NCBI GenBank assembly: GCA_950022655.1
Contig: OX465583.1
Location: 29,973,360-30,037,359 of the forward strand
From: Alentia gelatinosa
Taxonomy: Eukaryota > Annelida > Polychaeta > Phyllodocida > Polynoidae
Direction: 5' to 3'
DNA: 64,000 nt
The position numbers were made by a program, and so were the translations under genes. This document shows positions 43,451 to 55,938 of the stretch, in pieces. Below the pieces are notes generated by a model that saw only the letters and a program-made list of their open reading frames with translations, did not search any database and had not been told where the DNA came from. Each line of letters begins with the position of its first letter. Positions within the stretch are counted from its first letter, which is position 1.

Positions 43451-46400
43451 CGATTTAATTCTCTCCACTCTCCAATTTCACCTGAAGCCATGTCGGAGCT
43501 GGGTGCAGGCAGGTGAGGGCTGGATGTAGAGGGTTGTATGGGTTCGTGTGGAGAGTGGTGTGGGGGTGAGCTGGGGCACTGTGGCTCTGGAGGCAGTGGG
43601 TCATTTACGTCACTTTTACAAACACATCTTCTAACCCCGAGTCAAGCATTGCAGGCTCAAAATGAATCTGCAATCTTTAAGCAGATTTTCCGTAATATTT
43701 ACTGGTAATCTCCACATTACAGCGGAGTTGTTTGTTGGTTTGCTTGTGTTTCCACGATAGGAAAGAATGAAGGACATTTCATTTGGTGGTATATACATTG
43801 TACTCAATGGATCCCCTGTCTCTGCCTTGCAATTTGCGTATATGGCAATCAGCATGTATTAAAAAGATATAGAAAAACCTTTGGTTCCTGCGGCTTGAAA
43901 ATAAAGGAAAATTCCAACAGTAAATATTTAGCATTCCTCAAAGTCCATGTAAATGACATTGTGATGAATCATAGATACCTGTGGATGTTGATGAACAAAT
44001 GATCGATTAAAGCAGGGAAATGTCATAAGACTAGATATTGACTACAGGTTGTTATAAAAACAATGCAAACTATTGATTATAGGTTGCTTTAACAGCTACA
44101 ACAATGAAAAACTCAGTCTTTACCCTTTTAAGATATCCACGGACCTCGTCTTGACATGATATTCAGGAGGCTGCATGTCTCACACGACCACTTGGTTAAT
44201 AATTCAGCAGGATAGCTGACCAAAATATGCCCAGTAGACGTTGGGTCCATGATAGTTAGTGGGCACCGGAAGAGGTAGATAAATATCAATATGAGGCCGT
44301 ATGTTAGGGGTAGGGTTCAGGAATGTTTACATAAAACCACCCGTTACCTCAGTGTTTATGCTGCTTTATCTACACTCCAACCAGCTGGGCGCCATCTTCA
44401 CAGTGCCCTCTACCCCGTGACGTCACAGGTGTAAAGACCCGTATGATACTATTATGGGATGGATAACCTTGACCCCGGCTGATCCGAGCTTGTTTATATA
44501 TACCGTAAGCTTTGGGTATTCTATACAAACAGGACAGGGTTTTACTATGGGAGGCTGTAAGCAAATTATAGTAATGGGCTTCCCCGTTTACTTTTTGAGA
44601 TGAAGTCCTGAATTCTTACAACATTTATGACTTATCTAGGGCTTTAAATAATGTATATTTGCATCCAGTTTGAATATTCTGCTTTTCTAGACAAATTATG
44701 ATTGTTATAAGAATATTTCTGTTCTAAGAAATTGCTCTAAAATGAGATAGAGTAGCAAAGACGTGGCCTCTACACAGTAATTATTCTTTATCAGACTAAT
44801 ACATATTTCAGGAACAGCAACAATAACTGGGTAGCATTAACAGTGGTAACCTTAAAATGGTTGGATATTGAATCTTATGCGTGTTTCCCTTTCACTCCCG
44901 CGATTACAAGGAAATATGCTCAATTTATTCATTTAGATACGCCGGTATATTTGGTATATGTATGTAATGGACATGTAGGCATGTATACAGTATATATATA
45001 TATGCTAATTTGTCATTCTACTTTTTCGAGGAAACTCTGAATTTACCCTTAAAATGCGAATACTGATTTCGCTTTCAACCATATCCTTAAACATTTCAAA
45101 GTAGTGTCCGACATTTTGGGTTGCTTTTCCAGGAATTTCTAGGAAATTATTTATGGGCACTTTATGTAAAGAATTCTAGGCTCTCGGGCAGACATGACTG
45201 ACTAGTGGTATATGGGAGATATCTTACCACGTGCAAAACATGTGTGGTCGACAAGTGCTGTCATATGTTGAATTTTTATGGTATTTCAGTGTAGGCGACT
45301 CTATCTAAGAATCTAGGTGGAATGTAAGAACCATAAGTGGATATCTCTCCTGATACTTTCTCCATGTGAGAGGCACAGAAATAATCCTGTTCGTACCTTG
45401 CCAGAATGTTTTCAGTTAAATGTTTGAAATTGATATAGGAATTCCTGAAGAAATGGTTAAAAAAAAAAGAATTCCGTGGTCTCGGTCACTGTGGAAGGTG
45501 AATGTCCATGGTGGTGGGCGTTCAGAGTGATGCGTGTTTGAGGCTGGTGGGAAAAAAATTCCTGAAGAAATGTCTCCTATTATCCCGTTCTCCTATGGCT
45601 CAAACATGGTGCCTTAGGCTCGTTTAAGAACTCCAATTTGCCTTCATTACTCTCTTATAACTGTTCAGTATATCTTGCTGAACTGTCAAAGAGTACTGGA
45701 AAATAGAAGAAAGTGCGTGAAAAATAGTAACATGAGAATGTTTTTGAGACCATTCCTAAGAATGTTATGATCAACTTTTTGAATGAGACAAAGCTATTTG
45801 ATAGTTTATAAGATTGTAGAAATTATTGAATTGACTTGACCGAAATAAGTCTCTATCAGTGAAAAGCCCAAATCTCTGACGGTCCATCTATGCCCTCAGG
45901 GTCACCTGAGATGTTATCAACAAATAATCTCAGAATATTTATATTGATTAGAATGCTATTTGCTCATTGGGAAGAAATATATAAGGTAGAAGGCAGCCAC
46001 AAATACGTTCCGAATGCCCCATCTCTCACCAGGCAAAGCTACATACATAAAAGATATAATAGAATCCAGGAAAGGTCCAGGATTTATGGCGCAAAATGCT
46101 ACTCGTTTCCATGAAGGTCTCTGAGTAATTGAACAGCTCGGCCGCACTGAGTAAGAAGGCAGGAGTGACTCACTCAGGTGGGATTTGTACGTTAGCAGGC
46201 GGTGAGTAAACGTACGTCCATTACGCAGACTTACTTAGCCTTACCGTAACCAGGTGTGCTGCACTGACCGAGTCTACAGGGCGAGAAGCCCATTCAACCC
46301 CGATGTGAGTGTGCTGAGCTACTCCCACCTTGCTCTCACTGAGGTGGGCCTCTGTCTATCCGTATATATCTGTATGTTTTTTTTGTGTGTAATTGTGAAA

Positions 46401-46468
46401 TATAGGTATATATATACAGCATCATAATACTAATTGAATATATAGAGACTACCATATATGATATACAG
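43451..46468. other. Non-coding segment, 3 kb
   Basis: No firm repeat or gene was recognised. ATTCCTGAAGAAATG occurs twice (about 45440 and 45560). The GAGCAGCTC-like words near 46130 and 46320 resemble those at 38.8 kb. Confidence 0.4.
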
Positions 46469-46590
46469 AATATTAACCGGTTTCTGATACTAGCGGGCGT
46501 ATCCAAGGTGTAGTTGATGCATAATAATATCCGTGTGTCACCGAGGGTATTGCGTAGAGTCAACTACAATCAATGGGGATACATACATAC
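46469..46590. mobile_element. Foldback element, copy g
   Basis: Same family as copy a: AATATTAACCGGTTTCTGAT, then the core TGATGCATAATAATATCCGT and CGAGGGTATTGCGTAGAG. The stem is TAGTTGA / TCAACTA here where copy a has GAGTTGAC / GTCAACTC, and outside it GTATCC / GGATAC where copy a has GTATGCTCC / GGAGCATAC. Both sides have therefore changed together. The right outer end is degraded. Confidence 0.65.
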
Positions 46591-47036
46591 ATTAAAATCA
46601 GGAGTACCATATTTCTTCTCAGTCTGAGATTCACGTTATCTTTGCTCTCTGGTCTTATCTACGAAATTCCCAGAAAAGTTTTAGCCATTTCTTGTGAATG
46701 ATTTAAAAAGTTGTGGGAGTAAAAGCAGTTGAAAGGCATGATGAGGCAGCTGTCGTGACTAAGTCTGAGAGTGCAGTCAGGAGTCCAGACTTATTACTTC
46801 ATAGATAACCCAGAACCTGCCCACCTGGAAACCACATGGCTCACCCCTGCTAAACCAAATCCTGGCCATCATCAATGATGAACCCGGATAGGTTATTCAT
46901 AGTTAACGATTAGCTGATGCATAACGGTGCCCGTAAAGTATAAGCATTGCCAGAAATACTCCAGACTGCTATGCTATAATATGCATATGGTAACTAGAGA
47001 TTTATATAGAACTGCATAGAGAATCGTATAAATACA
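46591..47036. other. Non-coding segment, no recognised feature
   Basis: No feature is supported. Confidence 0.4.
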
Positions 47037-47310
47037 CAATACTCCACGTGTTTGGAAGGGCCGCAATCTTCATCGAGGCGAAGCCGAGTGACGATTACGG
47101 CACTTTCAAACGAGTGGAGTATTGTTTATTTTACGATTCAAGTGCGGTTCTGGATTTATCTCACCCCTTTCAAGGTAAGGGGAGTGGAAATTTCTTGTCT
47201 TGTCTTGTCATCTCTCTGAAATCCTGGCCGCTGATTGGTCAATCGCCTATGACGTCATCTCGTAGTCACTACGCCACGACCATGGCGTAGTATTGTCACT
47301 TTACCGGGAT
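47037..47310. mobile_element. Foldback element, copy h
   Basis: Arms CAATACTCCACGTGTTTGGA and TTTCAAACGAGTGGAGTATT are inverted partners; the inner stem is GGGCCG / CGGC. The loop is AATCTTCATCGAGGCGAAGC followed by CGAGTGACGATTA, the symmetrical form of the shared core. Downstream, ATTGGTCAATCGCCTATGAC (CCAAT- and CRE-like words) and a 9-bp hairpin ACTACGCCA / TGGCGTAGT (about 47269-47292) may be its second module. Confidence 0.65.
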
Positions 47311-48104
47311 GATCGTTGAGTATTATTTTCTAATGTTATTCCTATAGCTACACTTGTACCAGGGGTGAGATAAATACTTATATCAATACACAGTAATCGA
47401 ATATCCTCGATGCATATGCAATTTTTTGGTAAAAAAAAAATGAAAGGAATTTCAACCCCCGGGATTCGGGAAGGCACCGCCATGAATATTGATTCTTAGG
47501 AATCAGTGTAAAAGAAGAAATTGTTAAAGCGTTGCTGGAACCTATGGTGGCTCTATAACTGTAGTTGCACATCTTTTAACGCCACCGACGTACTGACCAG
47601 CTATAGTGAGTTGTGCACTATTCCAGATGTCCAATATACTGAGCTTCCATTGTCTGGGAATTTCAAGACAGTCAATACCTGAAGTGTTATTCCAAATTCA
47701 CAAGGAAGATATGTGATATGTATGTGGGTAAATTTTCTCCGTTCGTGTAACCTCGTGTAAGGTTTGCGTTGGGAGAAAATTAAAAGTAAATGCGATAGGG
47801 GTAGCACCTAAACCGCCACGTCTTACCATAGATATGTGATATGTTGTTACCATATATATGTTACTAGGTGGTATCCACGCAAATTTGCTCAATTGGCCTT
47901 GAGGTCACAGCCACTTTATCATACATTACTTATATGTAATCTTAAATAAGTTATTAACTTCTGATGTAACCTTATGGGAAACTCACCTGAGAATATCCAT
48001 AATTCCCTTAAAGAAAAAACACTAGTCACAGGTTTTATAATTAGTACAGTGTGTTAATGAACATTCTGGTGTCTATGTAACCTCATCCCCCCACTTATTA
48101 AAAC
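47311..48104. other. Non-coding segment, fragment of R3 possible
   Basis: GGAACCTATGGTGGCTC near 47538 resembles GGAACCCGGTATGGTGGCTC at 13211, so part of an R3 copy may lie here. Nothing else was recognised. Confidence 0.35.
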
Positions 48105-48365
48105 GGCCACCTTTGAACTGGTGCCCATCACTCCTCGCCCTCCCGTGTTACCCGTGCCTTATCTGTATGAGGCTTTTATCAGCGACATTACATCTCCCAT
48201 ATATCACCGCGCGCAGATGAGGCTAGGCCGGCACTCCTCTCATAACTTCTCACATGTTATACGCAGTTTTCTCTATGATTTGGATTCAAACCCATCCTTA
48301 AGCGGTGAGAGAAAAGGTGATGCACATTGGGTAAACTGTGCAATAGAGGCGGGTAAAAAATGTTT
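48105..48365 (+). repeat. Dispersed repeat family R6, copy 2
   Basis: CTTAAGCGGTGAGAGAAAAG, TTGGGTAAACTGTGCAATAG and an upstream TAACTTCTCACA correspond to 34440-34560. The 89-codon frame across it has no recognised domain. Confidence 0.45.
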
Positions 48366-49296
48366 TTTTTCCACAATCTGTTTTAAATAGATATGAGAGA
48401 AGATCTGAACAAGTACACCTCAACAGCCACCCAAATATGTTTCAGTTTCATGTCTTTACTTAATGCAACAGCATTGGACTTTTTTTAGATAGCGTGACAA
48501 AGGCAAATACTGCTGTAAGGTTGGTTTCAAATTTACTGTAAATATCTGCCCAATAAAACCTCATCAAATGAAAACTGAGAGTCCATTGAGAGCTCGAGGT
48601 CATTCTCTTACCACGGAGTATTCTACCTCACGCGCTTTAAGCCATAGATAATGAGGAATCTTATTGCTTATAAACTGGTGAGAACAAAGGCGCACTTTAA
48701 GAACTGGAGAGAATTGATGAAAGGGATACCTTATCAAATACTGAGATATAAAGTGGAGTAATAAATAGATAATTTCCTTTCTTCCCTACTCTCTGTTGGT
48801 AAATGGCAAGACATGTCATGGGTTATAGCCGGGGAGAAGTCATGATAGGGGTTATGGGGGTAGGGTGAGGATAGGGTATGAGTAAGATAGAGGGTGGAGT
48901 GTTAAAAGCCGGTTGTCCAGTGTAGCAGACTGCCCTTTACACCCCCACTCCTCCTGTACGGCGCCAGGGTAGATAGCCCGGCGACGGGGGCAGATTCCAA
49001 ACGTACGTTTCCTAATGAGCGACCCCTATCGGGTATCTCTGCAAGTAAATGGGGTGGGAGGGAGTCACTGACTTACCTGACTGTACTGGGTGGGGCTGAG
49101 GGTTGGAGATCACCTGGCACAGGAAGGGAGGGTATTTGGGGTGAGGATTACCTGGGAGTGGGGGTAAGGTGGGAGTGAAGGGGTCGGAGGTAGGGGGTAT
49201 AAGGCTAAGAGGGTACCTGGCAGATTGAGTTGGCAGACAGGTACACCCCTGTCTCTCTTGGGCGCCTCACACATGTTATCTGTCTGACACCCGGCC
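48366..49296. other. Non-coding segment, G-rich towards the right
   Basis: GGGGTTATGGGGGTAGGGTG and similar G-rich words occur from 48850 to 49200. No gene was recognised. Confidence 0.4.
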
Positions 49297-49795
49297 ATCA
49301 GAGACTGGGTCTTCCTCGAGTCAGAGTTAGTTATCGGCTCTTCCCGGATATAGAATAAGTGATTTGCTCTTCACAGTGTCAAAATTAGTGTCCGGCCCTT
49401 TCAAGGGTCAAAGTTGGCTATTGCGTCTTTCCAGAATCAGAGTTAGTGGTTGACTCTTCTCCAAGTCAAAAGTTACCGACTGACTCCTCCCAGAGTTATT
49501 GACTAGCTCTTCACCGGGTCAGAGTTAGTGACTGGCCCTTCCCAGAGCCAGAATTAGTGATTGGCTCCTACTAGAGTGAGGGGTAATGATATATTCCCTT
49601 ACAGTTTTTTTATTAGTTCACCAGACTTAGTAATCAGCTTACCTTTGCCAGAATCCGTGATAAGCCCACCCAGTCTAAGAAAATTAGAAAATACCGTCTG
49701 GTTTGAAATAGAGATAAGCTCTCCCAGTCAGAGTTAGTCATTTATAAGCTCCCCTAGACAGAGTTAGTGATAAGCTCTCCAATTCAAAGTCAAGG
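49297..49795 (+). repeat. 29-bp minisatellite, about fourteen copies
   Basis: Unit TCAGAGTTAGTGACTGGCCC plus TTCCCAGAG. Register is exact over the first 250 bp (units at 49321 and onwards), then becomes irregular with AGTCAGAGTTAGT words up to about 49795. Confidence 0.8.
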
Positions 49796-51275
49796 AGAAG
49801 TTCACGTTCATGAGTCTACGATTCTGGTGTGAAGAGGTAATTAACTGCTTGAGGCGACTGTACTTGAAAACGTTGGCTAAGAGGACCTGACTCTACTTTA
49901 TCCCACATATTGTTTTATCTAAAAACGACACTGGAGCCTATCCAGAGCTGAATGAATACAATTCTTTAGATAGATTTTTTGAGAAACTACCAGCCCTGGA
50001 ACCAAAACGACGTACGTGCCTTTAGATGCTGTCCCTTGAGCCAAGATAACATTCGTCCTAAATTGGATCTCAGTTTGTCAACACATATCATTCCCCCTTG
50101 TAGAAAAAGAGTTTCTCCTCAAAGATGGAGCCAGTCTGTGCATTGCCCCTCGTTAGGTGGCGTAGTCATCGCCCTGAAGCCTGAGGTGTGATTTAGGTGT
50201 GAAGGCGTGGATCGGGGGTGGGCTGGTTGTGAAAGCAGGTGACGACATTGCACAGTGAGCAGGTAACGCTTTGGTGTGGCAATACTTATCTGTGGAGATA
50301 TACATGGAGTGCGTTCCTGAAATCAGTATTGATTTTTTCCCCCACATTCACATGGATTTCAGGAAATCACTGAAAAAATATATACTTTTTACTTTGCTTA
50401 AACTGGTATCTCTGAATTTTCTTCGTATTAGAGTGGAGATAAGTGGGATTTCGAAAATGTCCTACTTATTATCTGGACATCTCTAGTATCCCTGAGTCTC
50501 AAAAGAGCTTCTTGTTTGGCAATAAAACCTGAAGTACATGTTCCTATATAATTCCAGACTTTTGAATTCACCTGGAAGTTGTTATACTTGATTATCATTC
50601 ACCTCTATATCGATAATGTAATTATTGATTATGTGATTGTCTTAGGTATGTTTTCTTCGACCTAAGCATATTCTACTTCCAGTCCTGACATTGGCCAGTC
50701 TTTTCCCCCCTAGATTGTATTTCTGATCATTTTTCAAACCCTGACTTGAATCCCTTCCAATGAAACTTTGCATTGCCTCCGTCGTCCCACCTTCCCATAC
50801 CTAAACCTAACACTAAATACACACATTATGGCTGTCGTAGAAGTAATAAATTGAAGTACAAACTGCGTGGATTATCCTCCACATCTCTTCATCTTTCTCT
50901 CGGACTTCGCCTACTCGGCTGTTCAGTTCGGCCTGTAACCGTTAGGTGGCAGGAGTGTTTGTCTACTAATTAGTAAATGTACCGTTAATCTTGCGTAACC
51001 ATGCATGAAGCGACTAGTTATCTCCGCCCCATTAAAGACATTACACTCACGATTGCTGGCTATCTACTGTCATCTCCCATTAGGCCCCAGCATGGCATTA
51101 AGTGCTAGCATCCCTTTGTTAGCATATGTAGAGCTGAACCATTGGGGAAATGGGCATATAGACAGGAAGTCGAAAGCCTCCAGTATCCGCTACAAAGATA
51201 GAGCAGCCTCCTAGCGGGAAATGTAAACTTCCTGTATCCTTTGGCACAGGAAGTAGTGCCCTCAATGAATGGGAA
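49796..51275. other. Non-coding segment, 1.5 kb
   Basis: No gene or repeat was recognised; frames are short and domain-free. Confidence 0.45.
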
Positions 51276-51345
51276 CCCTTTAAGGGCGGATGATGCCTTA
51301 AGGCATCAACCGGCCAGGGGCGGATGATGGCTTAAAGCATCATTT
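51276..51345 (+). repeat. Tandem palindromic unit GGGCGGATGATGCCTTAAGG
   Basis: TGATGCCTTAAGGCATCA (51291-51308) is a perfect 18-bp palindrome. A second GGGCGGATGATGGCTTAAAG copy follows at about 51319-51342, keeping most of the palindrome. A CCCTTTAAGGG palindrome directly precedes the first. Confidence 0.65.
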
Positions 51346-52389
51346 GCTGGATATTTATGAAATTGTTTTTTAAATGGAAATATTTTAACAATAAACTTGA
51401 AATTTGCACAGAATGTAGATATGACATCATATATTTTAGTTATAAATGATAGAAATGAAAATATTAAGGATAAAAATTATATCACGTGATAAACCTTCGA
51501 AATTCGAGTTCAGAGGAAAATGCCCCCGTCCCCTAGACTTATACATAGTCACTGGTAGCCGTCCCCAAGTGAGTAGTTCTCCCATAGGCGCCCTTCCTTA
51601 AAGGGTTAAAGTGGCATTGATGTTTGCGGAGAGTATTGGTACAGAATAAATAAATCGCAAGAGGACAGCCTTATTGAATCTCAAAGTGTCACCAGAAATA
51701 ACCATGTGTGTGTATTTGATCAAGGAACGATCGTTACCCACACAAATACAAATACGATGTGCACACAGATACGTGGTCTTTTTCTGCACCCCAACTTCAG
51801 GGGGGTTGGGGGGACGCGATTCGACACTCATTGGTCTTGAAAAGTGCAAATATGTCATCCATAAGTATGTAATATTTCTGAAAATTGTTTGACATCTTCA
51901 TACGTCTGACATGCACTTTATCAATAAAGAATGAGTTAGACAATAATTGCTATTTTCTCTAACCCCAACCCCCCACCCCTCACTGTGGTCAATGGATGGC
52001 GTCATGTACGTATAATAAGTACGATCAAGAGGAGAAAATAAGGGATGCAACTTATTGGGTTATTTACGCTTTTCCGCTTTTTGAGGTGTATTGAATATCG
52101 TCATATTTGATTACCTTTATCGGTTATATATACCTCACTCAAAAGAAAATTGTCACCTGGTAGATCACAAAATAGATGTGCTGACTTGACAAATAGAAAA
52201 TTAAATCGTAGCACAGACTTAGCCTTTGTAGCCTGATGACGTTAAGAATTCATTGTTGAAATCAAAGGTGGGCTAAAGATAGATTATTCGCAACTATTTA
52301 TATCTTTGTAACGAATGTTTGTTTGTAAAGGAGTTGCCTATGGTAACTTCCATTCCAGTTAATTTTGTTTTTAAGAGATATCAGCTTTC
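51346..52389. other. AT-rich non-coding segment
   Basis: No feature is supported. Confidence 0.45.
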
Positions 52390-52620
52390 CCCATTTTTCA
52401 TGTAACTCCACTATTTCATTTCAGGATATAAAGTTCGTTTTCTTTGGTTAAATCAAAGATAATGTTAATTGAACCCCAGTCACGCCAACAAAAGAGATAT
52501 TTTAACCTGCCTACAGACCCTCACCTACGCCGTGGCCCACATTGATGTTTCTCCACGTAAAATATATTTCCCCTTTCTGTTCTGACCACAACCTACATCC
52601 CTGTATTTTTAATGTGAGGC
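52390..52620 (+). repeat. Dispersed repeat family R1, copy 4
   Basis: AAAGATAATGTTAATTGAAC, CCCAGTCACGCCAACAAAAG, CCTACAGACCCTCACCTACG, CCGTGGCCCACATTGATGTT and CTGTTCTGACCACAACCTAC with ATCCCTG keep the order of copies 2 and 5. Confidence 0.6.
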
Positions 52621-55037
52621 AAAAAGATGAAAATAATCAAAGGCAGTGCTGCCATCTGAGACCTGATCATGATTAATGTAATTTCTGTGTGGAAGCTAAG
52701 TGCACATGTTGCCCTGCTGTGGCTTATACTAAATGCCGATGCATGGCTGCTAAGGGGTTGGGGTGCGGCTGGTTGTTGGTGGACGGGTGTTTTATGTCGT
52801 AGCAACATCCAGGCTCATATAACAGCGAATCTATGAGATTAGCATGACAGGCAAACAGGAAACACAGTGGCACTGATGAACCTTAAACCCTACACCCTTT
52901 GATCTTCTGGCCAGTGCGCTGCTAATGGAACCATCCCAGATAATACAAAATCTAATAATATCCACTCTTCACAAAGGTAGTGAAATATTTTAAATCATAT
53001 TTCTATCCTTCGTAATTCAATATTCTGCACCTTCCTGGAAGACGTTTACAGTGATAGCAGAGTTTAGTCTAGACTGAACAGAGAAATATGATATTCTCAT
53101 TATTGATTTTAAGAACCAGCCCCAGCAATCGTACCACAGCTGGGTCTCTATATGTACCTGAGTATCCGATTTCTATTTCAAATAAACCCAGATTCGGGTC
53201 CTGGTCATCAATTCCGAAATTCTGTCTAAAAATAACCTACATATGCAGTGGGCAAATATCTTCCTGATCCATCCTATCCAGTATCTCTTCTTCGCGGAAT
53301 TCACTCCGTATTACAGAATATGTGTCTTATTCCCTGAAAAATGAAATTGTACTTAACTGGATAACTAACCCATCATCACCAACACTTGTTCTATTCGTGG
53401 ACGTTTCATTTACCTTTCCCATATTTCAAGCCACATCATATAGGAAACTCTTATGAAAAAAGCGGCATTCGATGTTGTATATGAGACCTAGTAAGCTGTA
53501 TGAATCTAGTGTTCAGAAAAAATTGAAAGTCCAAAATTGAGATAATCTAATTAGAATGATCAAATCATTTATAAAAACTTAAATAATTTTCATTTGTATT
53601 CAACTAAGCAGATTTCGAAAGTGAAATATTGCTACTCAAGTTTAATAGCTTTAGAACTGACATAGTCTAATGGGAGGAGAAATGAGAAGGGGCCGTAAAG
53701 TTGTTGTTTCCTGAAAATGATAAATGAAAAAAGAGAATGAAGGGAAAAAATCATCCCTATCGTAACAAATCACTCCCGTTTTCTTCGCCCTCGATCTCCA
53801 ACTCACCTTTGTGCACACATTTCTTCCCGCGGTTATTTGCCGCCGTCCTTCAAGGATCTAGGAGTATAGTAGCAGAGGGGCGCTATCTTTAGACCAACAA
53901 GGGGGTGTCTGCGGTACCCCCACCATAGGGTGCGGCAGTCGACACTCTGAAAAGGGGCAAAGGGGGCTGTCAATAGGGTTAGGGGGCAGAGGCAGGATAC
54001 CTTCGTCCCTACTCACCCCTATTATTATGTAGAGTGGCGCAGCGACTGGTCTACTGCGGGACAGCTTGTCGGCTTATAATAACCTAGATGTAACAGTTTA
54101 ACCTGCTGAGTACTTCTGAAACGACCTCCCTCTTTGAGGGTGAGCCTGGCTTTAAGAGTCTTAGGATGAAAGGTGTGCCTGAAGGAGGAGCAGGAAGAGG
54201 AGGAGGTTAAACCTTGTGTCTGCCTTCCTGTTATACCCTGGGAATCTTGTGGTCTTGGAATATAACTTTGAGCGGTGCTGCCTCCTGTTGGATATGTATG
54301 TCTAGTGCGTCTTGCTTTGTCGATAGAACGTGGATACCTGAGGGAGAATTCCGGATTCGAATTGGTGATTATAATTACATACTTCAGAACAGGGATAAAG
54401 GGTATAGGAGGCTTAAAACGAGATCAAAGGTGATATTGTTAATTGAAGTAGTGGGAGTTTTTTTTAATCGGGGTATAACAAGTCATAATTAGAGATCTTT
54501 TAGAGGAGGTCCATTGATTTGTGTAATTTAATTGGCTGAGGTATGACGGTTATGGTCCCGGATCCAAATCAATATCAAAGATTAAGAAAGTTCCTATTCT
54601 TTTCTTTCAGATTATGCTCTAATAATGATAGATAAGCACTTATTATAGAGACCATCCATCAGGGATGCCAGTTTGTAGGATTTTGCCTACATGTAGGATT
54701 TTCATTTTAGTCTCACAGTGATGAAAAGTTCAAGAAATTGTATGTTTTAAGAACAAAATAGACTCCAGGTTCCCTGAGATCTAAATCTTAGATAAACTTG
54801 TTCTGTAATCTTTCAAAATTCCGAATTTAGCTACCCCGAGTACACTCAGTTAGAGGCCCTATGGATCCCAGTGCTCCAACCTAGAACTGTAGGATGGTAG
54901 GATTCCTGTAGGAAATGCTCCTACGGATAAGGGCAAACTTGAATACTGACTTCTGATTGGGTTAAAATATATGCCCAAGAATCTGCTAGGAGAGTGATGG
55001 GGATTCCCCATACACCATGTGCGTTTTAGGTGATACA
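52621..55037. other. Non-coding segment, 2.4 kb
   Basis: No gene was recognised. A very weak tRNA-like stretch lies on the minus strand near 52870-52930. A GTAGGAT-rich patch occurs at 54675-54915. Confidence 0.4.
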
Positions 55038-55057
55038 TAGACTGGCCTCAGTCCCCA
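55038..55057 (+). repeat. Dispersed short repeat TAGACTGGCCTCAGTC, copy 3
   Basis: The same 16-bp word, here followed by CCCATGT; see 6532 and 37071. Confidence 0.55.
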
Positions 55058-55639
55058 TGTAGGAATTTCTTCTGACCCCAACTAGCATTCCTGATCCATA
55101 AACTATGTACGCAAAATCCCTGAAAGATTTCACTCTCTATCATCCTCTCCATCCTGTACACATGTGCGAAACATTTGATCCCCCGCCCACCGCGTGGCTG
55201 AGTAATACGTAAGTGGTGGGCCATTTAATAGAGTATGGCATCCATACATAGATGCATATCTCATGTCGATAAATATTCATTCGTAAAGTTCTTTGCAGTC
55301 ATGCAATCATTGTTGAATTACATTTGTCCAACCTTTCCTAGAGCTGTATGGTCAATTATTGTTTCGGAATTTCCATAAGAATAAAATAAAGGCATTCGGT
55401 CGGGCAGCCCAGACACTCCACTACTGTTACTATTAAATGGTAACTCTTGCTGCAGCAAGTTCGCTCTGGCTCGCGGCACTCATTAGCCGAACTTTCTATC
55501 CTCATTGGACAAAATCCAAGTCGCTGCCTTTGTGCATTCGTTTGCTCTGCCTTCAGATCTTGTCTGTGTTTACATATGCATGGACTGACCCTTATCATAA
55601 TCTGTCATAAGATACAGAGATGACAGCCTTCCACTTATT

Positions 55640-55800
55640 CATGGAAAATGCACCCTTTGATTCTCAGTATATAAGTTGTATTTCCCTTGTGTAAAACTAA
55701 GATGATATTAATCGAGCTACATTCAGGCCAATAAAGCAGGGGTTTGAATATTCCCACAGACTGTGGGGCTCTATGCTGTAGTCGACATCCATGTGTTTTC
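55640..55800 (+). repeat. Dispersed repeat family R1, copy 5
   Basis: AAAACTAAGATGATATTAAT, CGAGCTACATTCAGGCCAAT, CCACAGACTGTGGGGCTCTA and CGACATCCATGTGTTTTCCA match the first half of the family. The copy is cut off where the MITE at 55801 begins. Confidence 0.6.
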
Positions 55801-55938
55801 CATGTAGGGGGTAGGAGTGAAACATTTAGGAAATTTTGCGTATGCCCCTTCTTTTTTCTTTTGCCTACAAAATTGGAGATAGGATGGGGGTGGGGGGGAA
55901 TTTTAGAAATTCTGCATACGTAATTTATGGATGGCCCC
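55801..55938. mobile_element. MITE of the GGGCCATCCATAAAGTACG type, copy D, left end missing
   Basis: GTAGGGGGTAGGAGTGAAAC, TTTTGCGTATGCCCCTTCTT and the right end TACGTAATTTATGGATGGCC with CC are present, but the left inverted end is absent. It abuts R1 copy 5, so it may have inserted into R1 or been truncated by recombination. Confidence 0.6.

Noticed and set aside
52855..52930. tRNA-like stretch on the minus strand
   Set aside because: Only a weak A-box-like string and no acceptable B box.
54660..54920. Recurring GTAGGAT words and GGGATGCCAG words at 8575, 18787, 54660 and 63902
   Set aside because: The shared string is about 10-15 bp with unrelated flanks, too little to define a repeat family by eye.
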